The position numbers and the translations under genes are program-made. Of a stretch of 64,000 nt of DNA, positions 17,447 to 25,106 are shown piece by piece. Source of the stretch: JAIBBD01 sp041390685 (GTDB lineage: Bacteria > Chloroflexota > Dehalococcoidia > UBA2979); the NCBI GenBank assembly GCA_041390685.1, contig JAWKPL010000001.1, forward strand, positions 1,116,001 to 1,180,000, read 5' to 3'. How positions within the stretch are numbered: the first letter of the stretch is position 1; the number at the start of each line of letters is the position of its first letter. The notes beneath the pieces were generated by a model that searched no databases, was not told the DNA's origin, and saw only the letters and a program-made list of their open reading frames with translations.

Positions 17447-18282
17447 GGCCGGGCAGCGCGCTGCGTGGTCGGGGTCCCGCGGTCATCGCAGATGACGATG
17501 TCCGCATGCCGCTCGCGCTCCATGGTGTCGAGGGCGAGTTCCATGCTCGTGGGGCGGATGCTGCCGGTCTTGTTGCGGTAGGGGTGATCGAGGAAGTCGA
17601 CGAGCAGCAACGACGTGACGGTGAGGGCGGTGACGATGCCGATCATCGCGGCCTGCGCGATGGCCCGCTCACCTCGATCGGCGAACAGCAGGACGTAGCC
17701 GAGGACGCAGCCGGCTCCGAGCAGGAGGATGAACCACATCGGCGCCGGGACGACGCCGTTGGCCTCCTCGAGACGGCCGCGGCGACCGGCCTCGCGTTCG
17801 ATGGTCTCGTCGAAGAACTTGTCGAAGCCGGACTCCTGACGGGACGTGGTGAGGTCGACGGCCTCGACGGCGTGGTCGAGCTCGAGGACCCATTCGTCGA
17901 CGACCTCGCTGCGACGACCATCGCGCATGCGCGGCCACTCATCACGCACGACGGCGCGTCCGTAGCACACGAGGTGCGACTGGACGAGGTCACGGTCGAC
18001 GGGCGTGAAGAGCTCAGCGATCTCGAACTGGTCGATGACGGCATCCGCCTCGTGCGCTGACTCCTCGCTGGCATCGGTGTATGTCCCGAAGGCCAGGAAG
18101 ATGACGAAGGCGAGGAGCACGGAGAAGGCGGTGCCGACGACGCCGAAGACGCCAGCGGCGCGGTCGCTATCGGTGAAGAAGCCGCCCTCCGGGGCACGCC
18201 GGCGGACGGTCAACATGAGCGCGATCGCGATGACCACGGACGCGAGCACGATGAGAGACGAGAGCCAGAGGTTCAAACCCAC
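17443..18282 (-). CDS. DUF4239-type membrane protein
   Basis: The 279-residue protein has two N-terminal helices (about 8-28 and 45-67), a long polar helical loop (70-180) and two C-terminal helices (about 182-204 and 212-234). A cytosolic tail follows. This layout and the GVVGTAFSVLLAFVIFLAF segment match DUF4239, a family distantly related to bestrophin-like channels. No function is established. It is convergent with the MBL-fold gene and overlaps it by 4 bases. Confidence 0.75.
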   Translation of the reverse strand: MGLNLWLSSLIVLASVVIAIALMLTVRRRAPEGGFFTDSDRAAGVFGVVGTAFSVLLAFVIFLAFGTYTDASEESAHEADAVIDQFEIAELFTPVDRDLVQSHLVCYGRAVVRDEWPRMRDGRRSEVVDEWVLELDHAVEAVDLTTSRQESGFDKFFDETIEREAGRRGRLEEANGVVPAPMWFILLLGAGCVLGYVLLFADRGERAIAQAAMIGIVTALTVTSLLLVDFLDHPYRNKTGSIRPTSMELALDTMERERHADIVICDDRGTPTTQRAARP

Positions 18283-18412
18283 CGCCGGTGTCCGCTTTCA
18301 GGGGGAGTGTTGGCACGGTCGAGCCGGCGTCGATGCCTGCTGCGGAGGGATTGTAGCCGCCCCGGAATGGCGGGTGTACCGCCGGCGGAGCGGCGTATCC
18401 ATCGAATGACAG

Positions 18413-18443
18413 CGGAAGCCGCCGGCGGTGCCGGCGGCTTCCG
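18413..18443 (-). terminator. Terminator of the ribosomal-protein operon
   Basis: A perfect 14-bp stem (CGGAAGCCGCCGGC with its complement) has a 3-base loop, 24 bases after the rpsI stop. There is no clear T tract on the minus strand, as is common in high-GC genomes. It marks the end of the 22-kb ribosomal run. Confidence 0.65.
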
Positions 18444-18466
18444 TGATGCGCCCTCCGGGATACGGA

Positions 18467-18862
18467 CTAGCGCTTGGTGTACTGCGGGGCCTTGCGGGCG
18501 CGCTTGAGGCCGAACTTCTTGCGTTCCTTCTCGCGCGGGTCGCGGGTGAGGAGATTATTCTGCCGCAGGGGGCGGCGGTTGGCCTCGTCGGCGGCGACGA
18601 GGGCGCGGGCGATGCCCAGGCGCATGGCGCCCGACCAGCCCTCGATGCCACCGCCGTCGACCTTCACCTGCACGTTGAAGCGCTTCAGGTTGTCGGTCAC
18701 GACCAGCGGACGGAGGAGGTCCTGGCGCGAGGAGGCGCGGAAGACCACATTCTCGAGGGGTGCGCCATTGACGACGACGGTGCCCGTGCCGGGGTAGAGC
18801 CGGACCCGAGCGACGGCGCTCTTGCGGCGGCCGAGGCCGTAGTAATAGTGCTCGGAGGTCAT
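18467..18862 (-). CDS. rpsI: Ribosomal protein uS9
   Basis: The 131-residue small-subunit protein has a C-terminal tail (GLKRARKAPQYTKR) that reaches the P-site tRNA. YYYGLGRRKSAVARVRLYPG near the N-terminus and DGGGIEGWSGAMRLGIARAL near residue 75 are the family signatures. It is the last gene of the ribosomal run, 3 bases after rplM, the usual rplM-rpsI pair, and is followed by the hairpin at 18413. Confidence 0.97.
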   Translation of the reverse strand: MTSEHYYYGLGRRKSAVARVRLYPGTGTVVVNGAPLENVVFRASSRQDLLRPLVVTDNLKRFNVQVKVDGGGIEGWSGAMRLGIARALVAADEANRRPLRQNNLLTRDPREKERKKFGLKRARKAPQYTKR

Positions 18863-18865
18863 ACG

Positions 18866-19456
18866 CTACTCGTCCTGATCTGCTGCGTTATCGGTGGTCT
18901 CGGCGGTGGCAGTGGCCTCGGGCGCCACGACCGGGGTCTCGTCCTCGGCGGGGGGCGGAGGAGCGGCCTCGGGGACCGGGGTGGGGGCTGCCGCGGCGGG
19001 TGCGGGAGTGACGCGCTTCGTGCGGGTGCTCATACCAGCTCGCACCTGCGCTTCGTGGGGGTGGGTGGGGCCGGCGTAGACCTTGAGGTGGCGGAACAGC
19101 TCGCGACCGAGGGACGTGCCGGGCAGCATGCCCTTGACGGCGCGCTCGATGACGCGACGGGGGTCGCGCTCCATCTGCTCGCGGAGGGTGCGCTGCCGGA
19201 GGCCGCCCGGATAGCCAGAGTGGCGGTAGTACACCTTCTGGAGGGACTTGTTGCCGGTGACGGCGACCTCGCGGGCGTTGACGATGATGACGAAGTCGCC
19301 CATGGGCAGGTGGCGCTCATAGGTGGGCTTGTGCTTACCCATGAGCAACTGCGCGGCCTCCGAGGCGACGCGGCCAAGGGGACGCCCGCGGGCGTCGATC
19401 ACGTGCCAGGGTCGCTCCATCGCTTTCGCGCTGAGGCGGAACGTCTTCGTTGTCAT
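18866..19456 (-). CDS. rplM: Ribosomal protein uL13 with a long Pro/Ala/Glu tail
   Basis: The 196-residue protein compares with about 145 in most bacteria. Residues 1-145 are a standard uL13 (WHVIDARGRPLGRVASEAAQLLMGKHKP and the YYRHSGYPGGLR block). The remaining 50 residues are low-complexity Ala, Pro, Glu and Thr and end acidic. The start at 19456 begins the conserved MTTKTF segment, although the frame is open further upstream into truA. The truA stop is only 2 bases away, so the genes are coupled. Confidence 0.96.
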   Translation of the reverse strand: MTTKTFRLSAKAMERPWHVIDARGRPLGRVASEAAQLLMGKHKPTYERHLPMGDFVIIVNAREVAVTGNKSLQKVYYRHSGYPGGLRQRTLREQMERDPRRVIERAVKGMLPGTSLGRELFRHLKVYAGPTHPHEAQVRAGMSTRTKRVTPAPAAAAPTPVPEAAPPPPAEDETPVVAPEATATAETTDNAADQDE

Positions 19457-19457
19457 C

Positions 19458-20252
19458 TCAATCCACCGTTTCCGCGTCGAGCGCGTCCCACGCCAGGAGT
19501 CCCGGCGGGTAGCGCACGGCAATCAATGTCAGTCCCTGCGGCGGGGCGGCCGGACCGGCGGAAGCCGGGGGCGCCTCGACGAGGCGGGCGAAGGCTGACG
19601 GCGTCAGGCGCCCCGAGCCTACGCGTTCGAGCGCGCCCACCGTGCGGCGCACCTGGTGTGGCAGGAAGGCGTCCGCCTCCATCCACACCTCGAGCCGGTG
19701 CGGCGTGCAACGCCGGACGTCGCAGCGCAGGAGCGTCCGCAGCGTCGAGCGGTCCTCGGGGACCCGCCCCGCGAAGGACGACCAGTCCCGCCGTGTCCGC
19801 GGCAGCAGCGACGCGCCCTCTGCCATCGCCGATGCATCGAGCGAGTCGTCGCGTTGCCAGGCCAGATACCTGGTGAGCGGCGAGCGGGGCTGTCCGTCCT
19901 CGATGACGTAGCGGTAGAGGCGCGAGGTCGCGTGCCGTCTCGGCTCGAAGTCCGAAGGCGCCTCGCAGGCCGAGCGCACGGCCACGTCCTGCGGGAGGAA
20001 GTGATTGAGCGCGCGTCGAAACTGCGCCGGCGAGTGCGCCGCGCGCGTGTCGAGGGTGACGACCTGGCCGCGGGCGTGCACCCCGGCATCCGTCCGTCCC
20101 GCGAAGCGGACGCGCTGCGTCTCGCCCGTGAAGGCCTCGATGGCCGTCTCGAGCAACCGCTGCACCGTCCGGCTCGCCGGCTGTGCCTGCGAGCCAGCAA
20201 AGGCCGTCCCGTCGTACTCGACGAGCAGCGCGAGCCGCCTCGATGCGGACAT
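19458..20252 (-). CDS. truA: tRNA pseudouridine(38-40) synthase TruA
   Basis: The 264-residue enzyme isomerises uridines 38-40 in the tRNA anticodon arm. Visible are LLVEYDGTAFAGSQ, the catalytic-Asp segment FAGRTDAGVHARGQV near residue 50, and FLPHQVRRTVGALERVGSGRL near 205. The GRTDAGVHA Asp is the nucleophile. Placement between rplQ and rplM is the common arrangement in many bacteria. The codon and strand composition is more balanced in C and G than in the adjacent ribosomal genes. Confidence 0.95.
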   Translation of the reverse strand: MSASRRLALLVEYDGTAFAGSQAQPASRTVQRLLETAIEAFTGETQRVRFAGRTDAGVHARGQVVTLDTRAAHSPAQFRRALNHFLPQDVAVRSACEAPSDFEPRRHATSRLYRYVIEDGQPRSPLTRYLAWQRDDSLDASAMAEGASLLPRTRRDWSSFAGRVPEDRSTLRTLLRCDVRRCTPHRLEVWMEADAFLPHQVRRTVGALERVGSGRLTPSAFARLVEAPPASAGPAAPPQGLTLIAVRYPPGLLAWDALDAETVD

Positions 20253-20260
20253 GGCCGAGG

Positions 20261-20611
20261 TCAGACGAGCTCAAGCTGCGCCATCATCGCGCCATCGCCT
20301 TTGCGCGGGCCGATCTTCATCACGCGGGTGTAGCCGCCGGGGCGAGCGGTGTAGCGGGGTGCGATCTCCTCGAAGAGGCGCTCGACGACCGCAGGCTCGT
20401 AGACGTAGGCGAGGGCCTGCCGGCGGGCATGGAGGGTACCGCGCTTGCCGAGCGTGACCATCTTGTCGACGAGGGGCTTCACCTCTTTGGCGCGTGCCTC
20501 GGTGGTCTGGATGGAGTCGTGCTTCAGGACCTGCGTGACCAGGCTGCGGAACATCGCGATGCGCTGGTCGGTCGGCATGTCGAAGCGGCGACCGGAGACT
20601 CCGTGTTTCAT
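20261..20611 (-). CDS. rplQ: Ribosomal protein bL17
   Basis: The 116-residue protein begins with KHGVSGRRFDMPTDQRIAMFRSLVTQVLKHD. The full standard fold is present, with TTEARAKEVKPLVDKMVTLGKRG after it. The ATG overlaps the rpoA stop by 4 bases, the classic rpoA-rplQ coupling. It sits near the peptide exit tunnel of the large subunit. Confidence 0.97.
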   Translation of the reverse strand: MKHGVSGRRFDMPTDQRIAMFRSLVTQVLKHDSIQTTEARAKEVKPLVDKMVTLGKRGTLHARRQALAYVYEPAVVERLFEEIAPRYTARPGGYTRVMKIGPRKGDGAMMAQLELV

Positions 20612-21711
20612 TCCTCGTCATCCTCCACGAGCTCAGAGGGGTCCTCGCCGGCCTCGCGGAGCGCCTGGATGAGCGCGGCGCCGAGGGAACCGACATCGTC
20701 AGGGGTGGGCTCGTCGTCGTCCGCCGGCGGCGGGGCGCCATTGCCGGTGGCGATGCCGGAAGCGACGGGCTGGCGTCGCGAGTCGACGCGCGGCGACGGG
20801 AAACCGCGAGAGACGAGCTTGTCGCGCAGCTCGAGGTAGGACTTCTCGCCGAAGTTGCGCAGGGCGAGCAGTTCCTCTTCGGAGCGCTCAAGGATGGCGC
20901 CGACCGTCACGAGACCGGACCGCTTGAGGCAATTGTATGCGCGCACGGAGAGGTCCAGATCCTCGATGGGGGTGTCGTAGCCGTCGAAGGTCTGAACGGG
21001 CTCCTGGAGCGCGTTGGACATAGCAGTCTCGGGACGGCTCAGGCGCTGGAAGCCGAGGAGCTGCTCACGCAGCACCTCGGCGGCGAGCGAGACGGCCTCG
21101 GGGCCGGTGATGGTGCCGTCGGTCCAGATCTCCATCTCGAGGCGGTCGAAGTTGGTGTCCTGACCGACGCGGGTGTGGGAGACGTGGTAGTTGACGCGGC
21201 GCACGGGGGTGAAGACCGCGTCGACCGGGATGACGCCGATGGGGAGGCCCTCGGTGGCGCCGGCGGGGATGTAGCCGCGGCCGCTCTCGACGTTCACGTC
21301 CACGACGAGCGAGGCGTCGCGGTTGGTGAGCGTGGCGAGGCGGAGGTCGGGGTTGACGACCTCGTAGTCGGCCGTGGACTGGATGTCGCCGGCGGTGACG
21401 ACGGACTCGCCTGAGGCCTCCAGGAAGAGGCGCGCGGGGCGGTCAGCGAAGGCGCGGAGGCGGACCTCCTTGAGGTTGAGGAGGAACTCGGTGATGTCCT
21501 CCTGCATGTGCTCGAGGGTGGAGAACTCGTGCTCAACGCCCTCGATGCGGACGGACGTGATCGCGGCGCCCGAAAGGGACGACAGCAAGACGCGACGCAG
21601 GGCGTTGCCGAGCGTGGTCCCGAAGCCGGCCTCGAGGGGCTCGGCGACGATGCGCGCGTAGTCGGCCTCCTCGGCCTCGACGCGGATTTCGGGGATGTGC
21701 AGATCAGCCAA
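20608..21711 (-). CDS. rpoA: RNA polymerase alpha subunit
   Basis: The protein has 367 residues, longer than the usual 315-330. The N-terminal dimerisation domain has FGTTLGNALRRVLLSSLSGAAI near residue 35. The C-terminal domain (helix-hairpin-helix; LDLSVRAYNCLKRSGLVTVGAIL and LRNFGEKSYLEL) follows at about 250-310 and binds UP elements and activators. The last 50 residues form an acidic, low-complexity tail ending in EDDEE. A GCCGCCGGC/GCCGGCGGC hairpin lies in the 51-base gap before it. Confidence 0.97.
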   Translation of the reverse strand: MADLHIPEIRVEAEEADYARIVAEPLEAGFGTTLGNALRRVLLSSLSGAAITSVRIEGVEHEFSTLEHMQEDITEFLLNLKEVRLRAFADRPARLFLEASGESVVTAGDIQSTADYEVVNPDLRLATLTNRDASLVVDVNVESGRGYIPAGATEGLPIGVIPVDAVFTPVRRVNYHVSHTRVGQDTNFDRLEMEIWTDGTITGPEAVSLAAEVLREQLLGFQRLSRPETAMSNALQEPVQTFDGYDTPIEDLDLSVRAYNCLKRSGLVTVGAILERSEEELLALRNFGEKSYLELRDKLVSRGFPSPRVDSRRQPVASGIATGNGAPPPADDDEPTPDDVGSLGAALIQALREAGEDPSELVEDDEE

Positions 21712-21735
21712 AAAAACACCTCGCTCTGGTGAGGG

Positions 21736-21757
21736 GCCGCCGGCGTGGGCCGGCGGC
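21736..21757 (-). promoter_or_regulatory. Hairpin in the rpsD-rpoA gap
   Basis: GCCGCCGGC and GCCGGCGGC form a 9-bp stem with a 4-base loop, between the rpsD stop and the rpoA start. It may act as an RNA processing site, a partial terminator or an S4 control site. Nothing in the sequence decides which. Confidence 0.4.
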
Positions 21758-21762
21758 GGCGA

Positions 21763-22371
21763 TCACCGTGAGTAGTACTCGACGATGGCGTTCGGGTTGA
21801 AGTGACCTTCGATGTCACCGGGCCCGGGTTCGGCCACCATGCGTCCGGACAGCGCCTCGCGGTTGAGTTCGACCCAGCCCGGCACGTCACGCGACTTGAT
21901 CTCCTCGGCGAGGATCTTCGCGTACTCGGACCGCTTGCCGCGGTCAGTGAAGCCGATGCTGGAGCCCACCTTGACGCGGGCGCTGGGGACATCCAGTTTG
22001 TGGTCGTCGACGGCGATGAGGCCGTGCGTGACGAGCTGGCGGGCCTGCGCGCGCGTGGAAGCGAAGCCCAGGCGGTAGACGACGTTGTCGAGGCGCTCCT
22101 CAAGGGCGCGCATCAGGAGTTCGCCAGTCACGCCAGGGCGGCGGACGGCGTAGTCGTAGTAGTCGCGGAACTGCTTCTCCATGAGGCCGTAGGCGAAGCG
22201 GACCTTCTGCTTCTCGATGAGCTGCTGGCCGCGGTCGGAGATCTTGCGGCGACGAAGCGATCGCGGTCCGGGGGGGTTGGGCCTCCGGATGAGAGCGCAC
22301 TTCGCCGTCCCGCAGAGGGAGACCCCGTAGCGGCGGCACTTGCGGCACTTAGGACCGGTGTAACGGGCCAT
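21763..22371 (-). CDS. rpsD: Ribosomal protein uS4 (zinc form)
   Basis: The 202-residue protein has a Cys-rich N-terminus: Cys9, Cys12, Cys20 and Cys25 match the zinc-binding C+ type of uS4. The S4 RNA-binding domain (RLDNVVYRLGFASTRAQARQLVTHG) is at about 95-120. The C-terminus (IVEYYSR) is conserved. In many bacteria uS4 represses the alpha operon and starts 30S assembly. Confidence 0.97.
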   Translation of the reverse strand: MARYTGPKCRKCRRYGVSLCGTAKCALIRRPNPPGPRSLRRRKISDRGQQLIEKQKVRFAYGLMEKQFRDYYDYAVRRPGVTGELLMRALEERLDNVVYRLGFASTRAQARQLVTHGLIAVDDHKLDVPSARVKVGSSIGFTDRGKRSEYAKILAEEIKSRDVPGWVELNREALSGRMVAEPGPGDIEGHFNPNAIVEYYSR

Positions 22372-22383
22372 CGATCCTCCTGA

Positions 22384-22779
22384 TTACTGCCGCGGCCGGC
22401 GGCGAGGCCGGCAGCCGTTGTGCGGGATGGGGGTGACATCGCGGATGGAGAGCACGCGGACGCCCGAGGACTGGAGGGCGCGGACGGCGGCTTCACGGCC
22501 GGCGCCGGGGCCCTTCACGAAGACCTCGACTTCACGCAGGCCGTGCTCGATGGCGCGCTGAGCGGCGCCCTCGGCGGCGATCTGCGCGGCGTACGGGGTG
22601 CTCTTGCGGGAGCCCTTGAAGCCCGCGGTGCCGCCCGAGCCCCACGCGAGCACGTTCCCGTTGGGGTCAGTGAGCGTGATGATCGTGTTGTTGAAGGTGG
22701 ACGACACGAAGGCCTTCCCTCGCGGGACGGACTTGCGTTCGCGCCGCCTCGTGCGGCCCCCTCGTTGAGATCGACCCAT
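22384..22779 (-). CDS. rpsK: Ribosomal protein uS11
   Basis: The 131-residue protein starts at the ATG at 22779 (MGRSQRGGR), chosen because AGGGAG lies 6-8 bases ahead. A longer frame exists. Signatures are AFVSSTFNNTIITLTDPNGNVLAWGSGG and VFVKGPGAGREAAVRALQSSG, ending in the basic NGCRPRRRPRQ. It lines the 30S platform near the E site. It follows rpsM, the usual alpha-operon order. Confidence 0.97.
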   Translation of the reverse strand: MGRSQRGGRTRRRERKSVPRGKAFVSSTFNNTIITLTDPNGNVLAWGSGGTAGFKGSRKSTPYAAQIAAEGAAQRAIEHGLREVEVFVKGPGAGREAAVRALQSSGVRVLSIRDVTPIPHNGCRPRRRPRQ

Positions 22780-22833
22780 AGGTACTCCCTGTCGCACGGC
22801 GGCCCGGCTGAGGCCGGGATGGCCGCTGGATGC

Positions 22834-23217
22834 TTACTTCTTGCGCGTGGCCTTGCGCTTCCCGGAGACCGTGCGGCGGACACCGCGGCGGGTACGGGCG
22901 TTGGTCTTGGTGCGCTGGCCGCGAACGGGCAGGCCGCGACGATGGCGGTAGCCGCGGTAGCAGTTGATCTCGATGAGGCGCTGGATGTTCTGGCGGACCT
23001 CGCGACGGAGGTCACCCTCGACGATGTACTCGCCCTCGACGACGTTGCGGAGGCGCAAGACCTCGTCGTCGGTCAGGTCGCGGACCTTCGTGGTGGGCTC
23101 GATCTGGGTCTGGGCCAGGATCTGCGAGGCGCGGGTGCGTCCGATGCCGTAGACGTACGGCAGGGAGAAGAGCACCTGCTTGTCGCGCGGGATGTCGACG
23201 CCGGCGATACGTGCCAC
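22834..23217 (-). CDS. rpsM: Ribosomal protein uS13
   Basis: The 127-residue protein begins with MARIAGVDIPRDKQVLFSLPYVYGIG. The helix-two-turn-helix segment and RGYRHRRGLPVRGQRTKTNARTRRG signature precede a Lys/Arg tail that touches P-site tRNA. It forms inter-subunit bridges. Nine bases separate it from rpmJ. Confidence 0.97.
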   Translation of the reverse strand: MARIAGVDIPRDKQVLFSLPYVYGIGRTRASQILAQTQIEPTTKVRDLTDDEVLRLRNVVEGEYIVEGDLRREVRQNIQRLIEINCYRGYRHRRGLPVRGQRTKTNARTRRGVRRTVSGKRKATRKK

Positions 23218-23226
23218 GGGAGTCTC

Positions 23227-23340
23227 CTAGCCCTGCCGCTGCTTGTGGCGGGGGATGACGCAGATCACGCGGAGCCGTCCGTGACGGCGGATGATCTGGC
23301 ACCGCTCGCAGCGCTTCTTGATCGATGCGGATACTTTCAT
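23227..23340 (-). CDS. rpmJ: Ribosomal protein bL36
   Basis: This short gene encodes 37 residues starting MKVSASIKKRCERCQIIRR. Cys11, Cys14, Cys27 and His32 are the zinc ligands of the common C+ bL36. It has the usual place between infA and rpsM. Confidence 0.96.
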   Translation of the reverse strand: MKVSASIKKRCERCQIIRRHGRLRVICVIPRHKQRQG

Positions 23341-23370
23341 CGTTCGTTTCCTCGTGCCTTCAGCGTCGGC

Positions 23371-23628
23371 CTACCGGAAGCGGTAGGTGATGCGTCCGCG
23401 AGTGAGGTCGTATGGGCTGAGTTCGACGAGCACGCGGTCTCCGAGCAGGATGCGGATGTAGTGCATCTTCATGCGCCCGGAGACGTGCGCGAGGACGTGG
23501 TGCCCGTTGGCCAGTTCGACATCGAACATGGCATTGGGCAGGGCGTCCTTGATCACGCCTTCGACCTCGATGACCTCTTTCTTCTGTTTCGGCTGTCTGG
23601 TTGTCTTCTGTTGTCTACGGTCTGGCAC
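23371..23628 (-). CDS. infA: Translation initiation factor IF-1
   Basis: The protein has about 85 residues from a GTG at 23628, chosen because GAGGA lies 6-7 bases ahead. A TTG two codons upstream is the alternative. The core (EVEGVIKDALPNAMFDVELANGHHVLAHVSGRMKMHYIRILLGDRV) is a typical IF-1 OB fold, but it carries a basic N-terminal extension of about 15 residues (RRQQKTTRQPKQKKE). It binds the 30S A site during initiation. It lies between map and rpmJ. Confidence 0.95.
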   Translation of the reverse strand: MPDRRQQKTTRQPKQKKEVIEVEGVIKDALPNAMFDVELANGHHVLAHVSGRMKMHYIRILLGDRVLVELSPYDLTRGRITYRFR

Positions 23629-23648
23629 AGGCAATCCTCGCTCACCCG

Positions 23649-24428
23649 CTAGCCGATGCGGGTGAGCACCTCCGGGCCATCCTCGGTGATGGCGACGGTC
23701 TCCTCGAAGTGGGCGCAGAGGCTGCCGTCCGACATACGGACAGTCCAGCGGTCTGCCATCTCCTCGGTAGCCGGCCGGCCGAGAGCGAACATCGGCTCGA
23801 GCGCCAGGACCATGCCGGCCTTGAGCTTGTGGCCGACACCGGGCCGACCGAAGTTCGGGACGTGGGGTGGCTCGTGCATTTCACGGCCGACGCCGTGGCC
23901 GCCGTACTCGGCGATGATGCCGTAACCGGCGCGCTCACCCCAGGCGCCGATGGCGGCGGAGATATCGCCGAGGTAGTTGCCGGAGCGCGCCTGTTCGATG
24001 CCCGCCCAGAGGGAGGCTTCGGTGACGCGCAGCAGCTCAGCGGTCTCCTCGGGAACCTCGCCCACGGCGCAGGTGAACGCGGCATCGGAGACGAAGCCGC
24101 GGTACGTCACGCCGAGGTCGATACTGACGATGTCGCCGTCTTTCAGAGCGCGCGGGCCGGGGATGCCGTGGACGAGCTCGTCGTTCACGGAGTAGCAGAT
24201 AGCGCCGGGATAGGGCGGACGGCCGCCGGGGCCGTAGCCCACGAAGGTGGGCTCGGCGTCGCGCTTCGCGATCTCGTCCTTCGCCAGACGATCCAAATCG
24301 AGTCCCGTCATTCCCGGCCGCACGGCATCGCGCAGGATGGCGCGCACCTCTGCGTTGCGGCGTCCAGCCTCACGCATGAGCGCGAGCTCGTCCTTCGACT
24401 TGATGGTGACAGCCGTCATTACCGACAT
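23649..24428 (-). CDS. map: Methionine aminopeptidase type I
   Basis: The 259-residue enzyme removes the N-terminal Met from new proteins. Residues ICYSVNDELVHGIPG, IVSIDLGVTYRGFVSDAAFT (two metal-binding Asp), YGGHGVGREMHEPPHVPN (His ligand) and MVLALEPMF (Glu ligand), with AHFEETVAIT near the end, complete the five-ligand metal site. The start at 24428 has an alternative three codons later. It sits between adk and infA in the typical spc-alpha order. Confidence 0.96.
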   Translation of the reverse strand: MSVMTAVTIKSKDELALMREAGRRNAEVRAILRDAVRPGMTGLDLDRLAKDEIAKRDAEPTFVGYGPGGRPPYPGAICYSVNDELVHGIPGPRALKDGDIVSIDLGVTYRGFVSDAAFTCAVGEVPEETAELLRVTEASLWAGIEQARSGNYLGDISAAIGAWGERAGYGIIAEYGGHGVGREMHEPPHVPNFGRPGVGHKLKAGMVLALEPMFALGRPATEEMADRWTVRMSDGSLCAHFEETVAITEDGPEVLTRIG

Positions 24429-24437
24429 CGATCTATG

Positions 24438-25106
24438 TTACGCCTTCTCGCCAGCCGTGGACACCGAGTCGATCTCGGCGGTGAGGCGGCCTGTGACCTC
24501 GTCGGGTTCGCCCGTGCCATCGACGGAGTGGAGCTTGCCCTGACGCTCGTAGTAGTCGGCGAGGGCTTCGGTCCACGTGCGGTTGGTATCGAGGCGGGCG
24601 CGGACCGTGTCCGGGCGGTCGTCGGCGCGCTGGGAGAGCTCGCCGCCGCAGCGGTCGCACTTGCCTTGCTCGGCGGGCGGGCTGGTCAGCTCGTGGAAGA
24701 TGGCGCCGCAGCTCGAGCAGGACCAGCGCCCGGTGAGACGAGCCATGAGCAGGTCCTCGGGGACCTTGATGTAGAGGACGGCGTCAATGCCGCGGTCCTG
24801 GTCGGCGAGGGCGGCGTCGAGGGCCTCGGCCTGCGGGATGGTGCGCGGAAAGCCGTCGAGCATGATGCCGGCGGCGGCGTCCGGGCGCTGGATGCGGTCG
24901 AGGAGCATGCCGATGGTGACCTCGTCGGGGACGAGCTCGCCGCGGGACATGTACTCCTGGGCACGTTTGCCGAGGTCGGTGCCCTCGGCGGCGGCCTGGC
25001 GGAACATGTCGCCTGTAGAAATGTGGAGCAGGCCCTGGCGCTGTGCGAGGAGCTGCGCCTGGGTGCCTTTGCCGGCGCCGGGGAGTCCGAGCAGGATGAG
25101 CTGCAT
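24438..25106 (-). CDS. adk: Adenylate kinase (zinc, long-lid form)
   Basis: The 222-residue enzyme converts AMP and ATP to two ADP. GLPGAGKGTQAQ is the P-loop, DGFPRTIPQAEALD near residue 85 is the AMP site, and the LID contains CSSC and CDRC, a Cys4 zinc site typical of gram-positive and thermophile enzymes. The start codon overlaps the secY stop by one base. Confidence 0.97.
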   Translation of the reverse strand: MQLILLGLPGAGKGTQAQLLAQRQGLLHISTGDMFRQAAAEGTDLGKRAQEYMSRGELVPDEVTIGMLLDRIQRPDAAAGIMLDGFPRTIPQAEALDAALADQDRGIDAVLYIKVPEDLLMARLTGRWSCSSCGAIFHELTSPPAEQGKCDRCGGELSQRADDRPDTVRARLDTNRTWTEALADYYERQGKLHSVDGTGEPDEVTGRLTAEIDSVSTAGEKA